Assembly (NCBI RefSeq): GCF_011397635.1
Contig: NC_064770.1
Location: forward strand, 21,669,707-21,733,706
Length of the DNA stretch: 64,000 nucleotides
Source of the DNA: Epinephelus fuscoguttatus
Lineage: Eukaryota; Chordata; Actinopteri; Perciformes; Serranidae
Direction of reading: 5' to 3'
A model generated the notes under the pieces. It made no database searches. It saw only the letters and a list, made by a program, of their open reading frames with translations, and was not told the DNA's origin. Every line of letters starts with the position of its first letter. The stretch's first letter is position 1. Made by a program: the position numbers and the translations under genes. Below are positions 22,501 through 35,440 of this stretch, one piece after another.

Positions 22501-25500
22501 TGTGGTTTGATAACCTTTGAAAAGTCTAGCAGAGCTGCAAGATTAAATATTTATATCCCCATTCAAGTTATTCATTCATTTTCTGTAACCGCTTGTCCTG
22601 TTAGGTGTTGCAGAGGGGCTGAAGCCTATCCCAGAAATTGGGCAAGAGGTGGGGGTACACCCTGGACAGGACACCAGAGTATCACAGGGCTGACACATAG
22701 TGGCCATAGTAATTATTACAGGAGCAGAGGAGGAAGTGACGTGTTACATCTCCCGGTGACAGCTCACCAGCTCTGACCGTAGTTGGGAACAGGCTAGCTT
22801 ATTAACATTACCGTGGCTCATTAGTAGCTGGTAACAAGCTTCTAGTGGTGAGTACCACTCTGCAGGAGGAAGGATGGCAATTCTGCTGACTATCATCACT
22901 TCTTGCCACCATGACAACCTGAGAGAGCTGCTTCCCCCCGTACACACTGAAGTACATGTTACAATCTCATAGGTTACCCACAAGCCCACCGACCCTAAAG
23001 GGGAAAAGGGTGAGCTGGTAACAGACATGATGAAGCATAACAAGTAACAAAGTCCATGCCATGTTGTATGAATACCAAAGAAGACCCTGTAGGGTGTGTG
23101 GGTGGGTCAAACAACCGTAGGACTTTCACCCAGGAGATTGGTGTCCGCGTTGGGAAGTCAACATTGATTTCTTTTACTAAAAACATAGCCTAGTATTAGG
23201 GCCGTAACAGTACATGTATTTGTGTCGAACTGTTCGGTATGCGACTTTCGGTTCGGCACGACCCTGTACCGAATTATTGGGCACAAGATATTATTTTATT
23301 TTATTTTATTTTGTTTTATTTTAATTCTGTTTTTGCGAGCCGAACCATTTAAAATAGCTACTTCCCCGACGGACATAATTGAGTGACGGACTGAGTCCGA
23401 CCGTAAATCTCCGCTTTCACTTTGTGCAGCACATTCTCGCATTTTGACAACATGGCGAGTGAGCCTGACGAACCTGAAGACCCACCCGCAAACTTTAAGT
23501 CCTCCATTTGGGAACACTTTGGTTTCAGGGTAAAATACGAAGATGGAAATAAACACGTGGACAAGACAAAAGCAGTGTGCCAACACTGCAGAACAGCGGT
23601 CGGGTATGTACTTGGAAACACGTATAACATGCTAACGTATCTAAAGCGACACCACCCGAGTTTGAACATTAACCGGCACGACTAGAAAAAGCAATCTGGT
23701 GCAAACTACGATATCGTCGTCATTTATAAAGAAAGAGCGTTTCCCTGACCATCGCGCTAAAGAAATAACCAACGCCACTGGAGTTGAGTAAAATTGTTTA
23801 AGCTACACTTTAGATATTGAAGCATGTTTGGTTTACTGCACTTTAACAAAGTGGGAAAGCTAAGTAAGTTCCTAGTAAAACTGAATCTGAGCAGGCTTTA
23901 AAGCTGACCAGCTGCACTATACTTTTTATTTTAATTGAGTAAAATTGTTTAAGCAGAAATTTAGATTTATATTTTTCATTCAAAAATGTGAAAAAGCAGG
24001 ATTTTATATATATTTGTTTCATTCAAAAATTGTGTAAAAAGAGTTAACTGCTGTGGTGGTATGTTTTAATAAGGTTACCAATAAGTAAAAGATATTTAAT
24101 AGTTGTCTATTTTTTTCATTTCTGAAAAAAAAACGAACCGTGACTTGTGTACCGAGGTACGTACCGAACCGTGATTTTTGTGTACCGTTACACCCCTACC
24201 TAGTATGCTTGTGTGTAGCATGCTACTAGTGACGTCTATGATGTGACGTATGTGACATATGTCGTGAGAAAATCGTATGTGACATATGTCGTGAGAAAAT
24301 CGTATGTGACATAATTCACATTACATTGGTGACAAAAGTACTTATGATGTCTTTCCTAAACCTAACCACAATGTTTTGGAGTAAAACTGTTTATTGGCGT
24401 TAGGGACATGTTTAAAACTGCTACCATAAAAATGGTAATGGCAATGTAAAGATTCAACATACCTGCTACATATGAAACACATGTAATACATCAATGATTT
24501 GCAGAAATGTACAATGACAGCATTTAGTCTGGTATTTTGGGTTCGGCCTTGACATCAGAGACACAAGAGGTAAGGTAGTTAAAATATTCTTAAGTTATGG
24601 TTATTCCTAGACAGGGAGCTGCCCAAAGTCTGATTAACTGCTTTAGGGGAATGACTTAAAGTTTGAAAATGAAAAAAAACTGTGAGTGTGGGGTTGGAAA
24701 GGAGTTTACAAGATCTCTGTAGCCCTTCAGCACCTCAATGTCCGACGAACTGTTGGAGGGTGAGCTGCGCATTGAATGAATGAATGAATGAATGCTTTAT
24801 TTCGGTTTAACAACAAAAATAAAATCATGTTTTTACAAAGGAATTTATCAGATAGCAACCGAAAAAGGAGTAGGCTGAAGCCCCAAGGCTTATTTTTGCC
24901 TATCCTATACCATCAGAGGATTAACTGAATAATTCACAATAAAACATCAGTACTAATACATCATTACAAAACACATGCTAACTTAAACAGAAAAATTGAA
25001 TTCAAATCATCAAAATGACTTCAAATCATCAAATTTCATTGTAACTTTTGATAATATTAAATTTTAAAGTCTTCTTGAAGACTGACATAGAATTACACAT
25101 TTTTGTTTCATCGTTCAGTCCATTCCATAATTTTACACCCAAAACTGACACACATCTGTACTTTAGATTAGTTCTGACTTTTTGAGTTTCAAACATTAGC
25201 AACCCCTTTAAGTTATAAACCACATGCCTTAGCTTAAACATTTTTTGAATACAAACGGGAATTGTCTTAATTACCACTCGAAACATAATTTCTAATGTTT
25301 TTGAATATACAATGTCCAAAAATTTTAATGTGTGTGATCTTATAAAAAGCTGATTTGTAGAATCACGGTATCCAACTCCATTTATTATCCTAATAGCCCT
25401 TTTCTGCAGTTTAATTATTGGATCTAGGTTCGTTTTGTATGTATTTCCCCAAATTTCAGCACAGTATGTCATGTAAGGCATCACAAGTGAAAAGTACAGC

Positions 25501-26989
25501 AAATGAAGGCAGCTCTTATTCAATAAATCTCTTGTTTTGTAAAGAATAAAAATAGACTTGGATAATTTCTGTTTTACATGCTTTATGTGAGGCTTCCAAC
25601 AAACTTTATCATCTATTATTACTCCCAAAAACTTTGTTTCATATACTCTTTCAATTTCAACATTGTTTAAATTCAGTTTTACCTCATTGCATTGTGCATT
25701 GTGTAAAGGTCTGTTAAATTTCTTCAATGGTTACCCTTCAGTGTTGTAAAGAAGGCTTCATTTCATTCAGGATGTGGTACACTTTTGGAATTTGAACAGT
25801 TGAAAATGGTCGATGGGACCCATGGAGATTGGCAGACTGACAATGCGTTCCTTGCCAGACAGACCGATGAACGCAATTACATCCTGGTAAGATCACAAAT
25901 GTGTGTAATAGTAATTTATAATCTACTTAATACAGGCCTTTATTATGAATGGCTGGAGCCTGTCACAGCTAACATATTCAGGAAGTAAACCCAAAAGCTA
26001 GAAACTTGTTTTGGTGTATGCGCTAGGTGAGCAATTCCATTTGACTGAATAGTTACCATCTTGGGATCTGGTTTCTATGGACCAGATTGGGATAAACAGC
26101 TCATTCTAAGGTAATGAAAACACAATGATTGTTATTTTTATGTGACTATAAACATATTATATTATATTCTCCTCAGGTGCAATTAAGCATCAAATACACC
26201 AACCCCTTCATAACATTAATGCTGCCCAGTATTCTGATCGTCCTGGCTGATGTGGTCAGCTTCGCCCTGCCGCTTGGAGGCGGAGAACGCAACTCTTTCA
26301 AGGTCACTCTTGTGCTCAGCTTCACCATGTTCCTCATCATCCTCAACGATCAGCTCCCGGGAGACAGCGCCTGCAGCCCCGTCATCCGTCAGTCAGCTCA
26401 CACACAGACAGAAATACCCTCACAAACCAAATACTTCAACGGCATTACACTTTGATTCACTGAAACATTTTGTCTTCGCTGCAGGAACTCACTTCTGCAT
26501 TTGTCTGGTCCTCTTGGTGGTGAGCATGCTGGCGTCCATGGTGATGACACGATTGGCCAAAGATGGCAGCCTCATTCTCTGCTGCTGCTCCCCAGTCCAG
26601 AGAAAAAAGAAAGATGATGAAGGTGAGGACAGCTTCACTGTAGTGACTGAGTAGGGTGTTTAGACACTCACAAAATCTTGATTTTTCATAACACTGTATA
26701 ACCTGCTCTGGTTGCGACTTTAATCCCTACAGAAGACAAAGCTGACATCAGTGTGGTTCAGGTGGATGGCACAGTGGAGAACACGCGAATGCTCCGAAAA
26801 GTGCTGAACTTCCTGGAGAATCTTGACGCACAGACACTGGAAAGTGAGAGACATCAAATGTTTGCCAACAAACTGGATAAGGCATTTTTCTGGCTCTATT
26901 TCATTTTGGCTATCCTCTACTTTTCTGCTATGACGTATGTGATGGTAAATTATAAATGCACAGTTAACCATTTTGATTTCTGGTACTAA
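19590..26989 (+). CDS. Cys-loop ligand-gated ion channel, ZACN/5-HT3-like
   Basis: Nine exons join in frame with consensus splice sites: 19590-19653, 19752-19897, 20180-20224, 20302-20408, 20501-20670, 25771-25886, 26177-26387, 26485-26622, 26733-26989 (418 codons, 417 residues). In order: a signal peptide (KAVLFLGLLIVG), an extracellular agonist-binding domain with WDTSVYPYDQVVLP and VWTPELRV, the signature Cys-loop (two Cys separated by 13 residues, around NLFNYPFAWDA), helix M1 after YTNPF, M2 following GERNSFK, M3, a short cytoplasmic loop with a CCC cluster, and M4 near the C-terminus. The GER before M2 is that of cation-selective members. SACSPVI after M2 recalls human ZACN (SSCNPLLI) more than 5-HT3A, but loop and M1 wording fit a 5-HT3-like receptor too, so no symbol is given. 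Intron 5 is 5.1 kb of transposons. Confidence 0.85.
21393..22372. mobile_element. THAP-bearing DNA transposon remnant
   Basis: CAATTGACCGATGGCTAAG at 21393 is matched in inverse orientation at 22341-22372 (reversed: CAATTGACCTATGACTAAGC), about 23 of 29 bases. Between them lies a THAP-coding first exon. The pair bounds about 980 bp; homology may extend outward, so the true ends and any target duplication are not fixed. It lies in intron 5 of the Cys-loop receptor gene. Confidence 0.55.
21562..21726 (+). pseudogene. THAP-domain N-terminal fragment
   Basis: A 54-residue frame starts MVKRCAWGTCNSDTRYPERL and continues to ECLLWIKLCG-type sequence (here EKCLLWIKLCG) before a stop. This is the start of a THAP domain of the class MVKRC...CNSDTRYP, which I recall from fish transposon-derived proteins. 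A potential donor (TGCG/GTGACG) occurs where such exons end. No downstream THAP ligands or transposase follow within the element, so it is a relic or the first exon of a lost gene. Confidence 0.65.
22575..22705 (-). mobile_element. SINE fragment (same family as 9911-10215)
   Basis: The antisense of the 9.9-kb SINE body is readable: GAAGCCTATCCCAGAAATTG, then GGGGGTACACCCTGGACAGG and TATCACAGGGCTGACACATA. Only the tail part is present. Intron 5 of the Cys-loop receptor gene. Confidence 0.6.
23197..24198 (+). mobile_element. hAT transposon, internally deleted
   Basis: An 8-bp direct repeat CCTAGTAT flanks the block on both sides (23189-23196 and 24199-24206), the hallmark duplication length of hAT elements. 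Ends are inverted: left TAGGGCCGTAACAGTACATG, right (reversed) TAGGGGTGTAACGGTACACA. Inside, a BED-finger first exon remains at 23452-23685, followed by non-coding DNA; the catalytic part is missing. The duplication is perfect, but the ends have diverged from each other. It lies in intron 5 of the Cys-loop receptor gene. Confidence 0.85.
23452..23685 (+). pseudogene. BED zinc-finger exon of a hAT transposase
   Basis: The frame from ATG at 23452 gives 77 residues: an acidic start (MASEPDEPEDPP), then SSIWEHFGF, a Cys pair (CQHCRTAVGY) and a final TYLKRHHPSL. The W..F, C-x2-C and H-x(n)-H arrangement is a BED finger, the DNA-binding head of hAT transposases and ZBED genes. It ends in a stop and lacks the dimerisation and RNase H-like parts. 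Confidence 0.75.
24248..24314. repeat. 27-bp tandem repeat
   Basis: The unit GTATGTGACATATGTCGTGA + GAAAATC occurs twice in full and then partially (about 2.4 copies), just outside the hAT element. Each unit includes the near-palindrome GACATATGTC. Confidence 0.9.
24774..25735 (-). mobile_element. 5'-truncated LINE, Rex1/CR1-L2 type
   Basis: The minus strand has an open frame of 232 codons (25029-25727) reading FLGVIIDDKVCWKPHIKHVK, then LLYFSLVMPYMTYCAEIWGN and KLQKRAIRIINGVGYRDST, the C-terminal thumb region typical of teleost non-LTR reverse transcriptases. The 3' UTR runs to a (GAAT)n tail at 24774-24794. The endonuclease and catalytic core are absent, a usual 5' truncation. The retained frame has no internal stop, suggesting a fairly recent insertion. 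Its 5' limit falls only about 40 bases before the acceptor of receptor exon 6 at 25771. Confidence 0.85.
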
Positions 26990-29900
26990 TGAAATGCATG
27001 TCGTTACTGTAATGACAGAGTGAGCTGAAACAAATACGATCTTACAAATACTAATTCAACATACAGATTCAAAGACTGGTGCAGATCACAGCATACGTTT
27101 ATCACATTCTCTGTATCTCAAACACCGTAGTGCTGATTTGTATTTGTAGTTCATCTCTTGTGTCTGATAAAGATGTGTGTGTCAGCATATTTGTGGGAAT
27201 TTACCAATTAAGAGAATTTCAGCCTTTTGATGTCATTTTAATCACATAAAGTATGTAAGTATATGGAATAGTTATTTAAAACTGGGGCATCTGCACAAAG
27301 GACAAAACCATGTTCCTCCAGCTCCATGTCTTTGTTTTTTTTTTTTTACGATGACCCATCTCACTTGGTTAAACACCTGTGCACAGTGTAACACAAGTAC
27401 ACTTTTGTATAATGGAGTCCATATGCAGTTGCAGACTTGCAGCCATTTGTTTCTCTGTGTAAACCTGTTCAGTCTCTGCAACCACTGAGTTCTAGCCAGT
27501 GGTTTTGTGTCCTTTCATTTCACAGTTCTAATTTTCTTTGCAATCAGTAAAAGTATCCACAATATATACCTCTGGTCTGTGCCATATGTGTCTTATTGAT
27601 AGATCCTTGCAAAACTAAAAATGGATGTGAGGGCATCCACTTCTATAGTGTGTTAATTTCATTTTTAACATTTTCTCTGAACCCTTGAATTACTGGACAG
27701 TCCCAGAAGATGTTTTTTCTCCTGTTTTGTACAGTTTCTCAGCATAATGCTGTAGCTGGTTCTTTCACATATGAATAAATAATAAAAATTGTATTAAAAC
27801 ATCTGCTTTCTTACATCCAGTCAAATTCTTTCCATTTTATTTTACTATATAATGATGAAAACTCTGTGTCTGTTCCATGTTTTTCTCCTCACTGACTTGG
27901 TCAATCCATGTGAAATTTGGCACAGTGGTAGAGGGTCATGGGAGGATGCAAATGAAGCAATATTACATCAATTGGCCAAAGGGGGTGCTATAGCAACCGA
28001 TTGAAATCGCAAACTTTGAATGGGCATATCTCATGCCCCGTATGTCGTTTAAACTTTGCACAGAGATGCCTCTCCTCATGAGGAACAAATTTGCCTGAAG
28101 AACCCATAACTTCCAGTTATATAGATTTTCCACCATTTTGAATTTTTGAAAAAATGATGACCAATATCTAAAGTTCCCTCTTGGCAAAAGTTGGAAAACT
28201 TACTAAAACTGAGCTTCTATAAGGCAATGAATATTGCAGAGGGCATGGCTCATCACATAAAGGTGTATAACATCTCAAGGGTTTCACCGATCACCACGCA
28301 ACTTTGTAGGCATGTGACCACACATAATCTGAGGGGACCCCTCCATTATTGACCCCATCAAACAAAATGGGGGCGCTTTTCACTAAACTTGGTAGATAGT
28401 AGAACAGGACGCCTCAAAGTGACTGGAGAAATTTAACTCTAATTGGCAACTGGGTGGCGCTATAACAACAGAAAAATGCTTAAAAATGGCTAAAATGTGA
28501 CCGATCGCTGTGGCTCCCCCTGTGGCCAAATGTTTGGTTTTATTCTAATTTATGCTATGACTAAGTCATGGTATGGTATGCTGTACATAATCACGGAAAC
28601 TGTCAGTGTGTCATTCTGTCAGTCAGTCACTCTGTCTGTCCCACGTTTTTCTCCTCACTGGCGTGGTCAATCTATGTGAAACTGCATATAGGGATTGAGG
28701 AATGGCATAGGTAGAAGGTGACAAAGCTACCAATGGGTATGGACTAGTAACTTTCTATTGATTCAAAAATCAGAGATTTTATTCTTGAGGATTTTCTAAT
28801 ATTGAATGAAACCCTCCTCAGTACTTGTATTCCAAGATTTTTTGGGGGAATTGAAATCCATGGAATAAAGTGCACAATACACAATATATGTCTATACAAT
28901 TACAAATACATGAAGGACAAGACAAACAAAATGATGTATGGGACTCAGAATCTGCTCAACACTGATGTAACTTTGTTGCCACCTAGTGGTTGAATCATTC
29001 ACTGCAGACAGACTAGTGACCCTGATAAGTGTCTGCACAGCTTCTGATGAAATTTCAACCAGCTGGACTCTGTCTATGTTCTGGGATAATAAAAAGCTAT
29101 ATACAGCTTATGAGAGGTGATAATGTTAATTTTTAATTACATAATGTTTAGAAAATTAAACGTTTACACTTTGAACATAAACTACCAGAACTCACTTGTG
29201 ACATAGTGTCTCATTTGGAATTACAGTTCAATATACAGTAGATAACATGATCACAAAAGCCACTAAACAGATTGACATTAAGAGCCATAAAAGACAGTTT
29301 TAAGTTCATTGTTGTATTTATCATTTTATTCTCTCAGAAAACACGATTTTCCAGAGACATTCAAGGTAAATGACCAGTTTTTATATAAAATCACACCCAC
29401 ACCTTCTTTCAAAACATGTCAAACTTAATAAACTTCTCCCAACCATACCTTCTTCTAACAAAATACAGTTTGATTAAAACAACATAAAGCAGTAGTATAA
29501 AGGTCCACAATCCAGGTTTGAATAATAGGCACAAAATGGTGACAAATATATATATTTTATCCCCAACAGCCCTTTTTATAACAGTATACAGTACATTCAC
29601 AGATGCTGCCTGCAGGGCAGAGGCAGTCACAAAAGTGCACATTGCCTTGATCCGAGCACCATCAGGAACCAGGCATTTTAACATTACCTTCCTAAAGGGT
29701 AACTTCTGTATCTTCAAACCTGGACCCTATTTTCCCATGTTTTTGTGACTGAGTGATTAATGGAGACAACACATTCTAAAACCTGGTTAGTATTGAGCGA
29801 CTGTGAAGTAGTCTGTAATGTAACCATTCAGGCATGTTTGCACCGTCAATTTACTGCTACTACAAGTGTTTATTTTTGCTACTGACAGGCTCAGAATTTC

Positions 29901-30925
29901 TTTCTAAGTGTCTGCCAACATTATGAAAATTATCCGTAGAGGTCGACCTTTTGGTTTAAGAGTAAGATTATTTTTGTTTAACCAGGAACAGCCCGGAAAT
30001 TGCAATTGCCAAACCCACCAGACTCCATTTAAATTAACAGTAATTTTATCATCATAACACACACTGCATTCGAACTTGACAGAAACAAAATAAAACAAAC
30101 AAAAACTGCTTTGATTTGTCTTTATGTTGTTCTGAAAATCACCAACTCTGGTTTGGTTAAAACTGATCCTTAGTTCAATCAGTTAGCTGTGAAAATATGC
30201 TGGTTCTATACACGCTAAAATTATTGTTTATTTACATGGAGTCTGGTGGGGTGGGCGATGGCGATGGAGATGGCAATTTCGGGGATGTTTCTGGTTAAAC
30301 AAAAAGGATCTTCCTCTTAAACAAAAACATCTATCTCTGTAGTGATGCTTTCCACAATGTTGTTGTGTTGAGCCGTTCAGTAGCAAAAACAACTCCATAA
30401 ATGGCCATAAATTGACAGTGCCATATGGCCTGCGTGGTCACATTGCAGCTTGCTTTCCCACTGAAGACTTGCTTAATACTGGACTAACTTCTATAATTGT
30501 AACTCCCATTAGGCACTGAGCCAAAAGAACATGGGAAAAAGGATGAAAAATACCGAGGTTACCATCCTGCTTTAAGATAAACGAAAGCCTATTGTGACAG
30601 TGGTTTACATTTCACAATTAGCTTGCATTAGTAACAAAAATACAGCTCTGTGTGCTCTGAGCTAATTGGCAATAGGCAAAACCACTGTATGGAATGTATT
30701 TTCAAAAGCAGCGATAGTGTATTTCAATTATTAGAAAAGTTTGGCAATTATTCATGAATTCATCAGTCGATGAATTCGGAGGAAGCCACATATACAAAAT
30801 CAGTCCTATCAAAAACTTGAGTGAAATTGTAAGAAATCCACAACCCTCACAAAAGATCAACATGTATCATGTAAATATAACGTGTCCCATCACACTCCAG
30901 GTTTGTCGTCACTTGTCTCTCAACT
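26990..30925. other. Intergenic gap, Cys-loop receptor to tvp23b
   Basis: No gene recognised. It holds a dispersed repeat at 27866-28690 and, at 29409-29717 on the minus strand, a hydrophobic open frame of 102 codons partly repeated near 34650. AATAAA on the minus strand near 29320 could be a tvp23b or other polyadenylation site. Confidence 0.45.
27866..28690. repeat. Dispersed repeat with repeated ends
   Basis: TGTTTTTCTCCTCACTGACT near 27878 and CGTTTTTCTCCTCACTGGCG near 28644 mark two direct copies of the same motif (followed in each by TGGTCAAT.TATGTGAAA) about 766 bp apart. The sequence between (GGGGGTGCTATAGCAAC, GGGTGGCGCTATAACAAC) is repeat-like teleost DNA. No coding content. Confidence 0.5.
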
Positions 30926-33724
<2,799 letters not shown>

Positions 33725-35440
33725 CTCCACACTTCCGGGTGACGTGGTTGTAAACAAAACCGTGTGCTGAGGACCCCGAGGAAGAGTGGCTTCAAATGTG
33801 CCTGACTAAAAGGTAAGCCTGACATATCTAGCACAACTAAATAGTAATTTATGTCGCATGTGATTGTTCCTGTGCTAATAAATGCTTTTATTTCAAGCTT
33901 CTAAGCTGGGAGCCACTTTTGCAAAATGACAGGAAACCAGGGGCCAGTTTATAAACATTACAATCTATCAGTTATTAATGAATTGCCTTTTTTTCAGCCT
34001 TTCCACGTTTACTGTCCTTACTCATCTTTGTCAAGAGGCAAATACAGAAGCAGCAGGTAGAATTAGAGGACTTTCTGGGCTTAGACTGGACTTCCATCTG
34101 GGGTGTCCGAGGTATCCACCCCTGGCTCATTGTCATGAACAAGCTCTACTTTGATGCTTTTTTTAGTGCACTGTGGTATCTTATTGACATTGAGAGTACA
34201 AAAGAAAAAAAAATTCCCCAGTGTGAATCAGTTTATTTTCATTGTTGGCACCCAGCTGCAAGCCGGAGTTGCCTCTGTGAGTTGAGTATCACTTTTGTAA
34301 GCTCTTCCAAAAGCTTTAGTTGGTTTCTTTAGTGCATTTAATTCATTGACTTGTTGCATAGTTTTTTTTTGGTTTTTTTTGTATTTCATATAAAATCACT
34401 CTGATAGATGCATAGGTAGATCAATTCTTTATTGTTATCGCCACGCAACTAAGTTGATAGTTTTTTTGGCACAGCATGGTAGCTCAGTTCAAAAGAAAGA
34501 GAGAAGATAAAAACAGACAAACAAACAAAAGCAAGCCACATGCACCATAAACCATAACAACAGTGCACACAAAATACCACTCAAATGGCACTTATTTCAG
34601 AAACTTGCACTTGTTCATTTTCATTTATGACAAAACTTGTTTTTTAACTAAATACAGCTTGATTAAAACAACATAAAGTGGTACTTTAATGCCCAAAATC
34701 CAGGTCGCAGCAATAAGGTAACAAAGCTATTTATATATAGGCTGAGCAGCATACAGTACAAAAAAATAATTATGGTTGCAACTAACAAATGATATTATTA
34801 TCCATTTAGCTACAAATTCTTTTATGATTAAATAAGTTAAGTTAATAAGTTAATAGTCATTTGGTTTATAAAAATTTCCTGATGTCCATGAATTCAGGAA
34901 AAAATTCAGCAAAATTAAGTCTCTAAAAATAAAATAAAAACTGTGTTATATTTGCTTCAAAACTTTGCTTCAAACTAGATGCTAGCTAGAGCTGCTTTCA
35001 GACTTTGGTCTTTCAAATAAGCTACTATAGTTTTTTCATTAGGTCAACTACTACAACTGTGCATGCTCTTAATAATAATCACACTAGATAACACCTGGTG
35101 ACATAATCATGCTCTCACTCAACTTATATATGCTTGCCTTTGTTTTGTGCATAAAGAGGCTGACGCATAAAACGAGTCATACAAGATTAGCTTCGCAACT
35201 CATTATTTTTTGACTTCTAAAAATAACATTTGGAGTATATTTACACTGTCACACACACACACACAGGCCACAACATCACAAGAGGCAACGTGTGACAAAG
35301 TGATGATATTCGTCAGTCAACATCTGCTTCACAATTTTATGGAGAAATAACAAAGCATCATCAAAACAAACTACGATTTATACAAAACAGCTTTATATTG
35401 TCAAAACAGTTGGCTGTACACGTCGGATGCCCCCGCAGCG
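33725..35440. other. Gap between tvp23b and the minus-strand otopetrin
   Basis: The plus strand near 33740-33810 ends in a good donor (CTAAAAG/GTAAGCC) and an acceptor (TTTTTTTCAG) lies at 33998, so a divergent transcript from the tvp23b promoter is possible; its translation is unconvincing. Near 34650-34760 a stretch matches part of 29460-29600. The rest is AT-rich and unrecognised, probably including the otopetrin 3' UTR. Confidence 0.4.
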
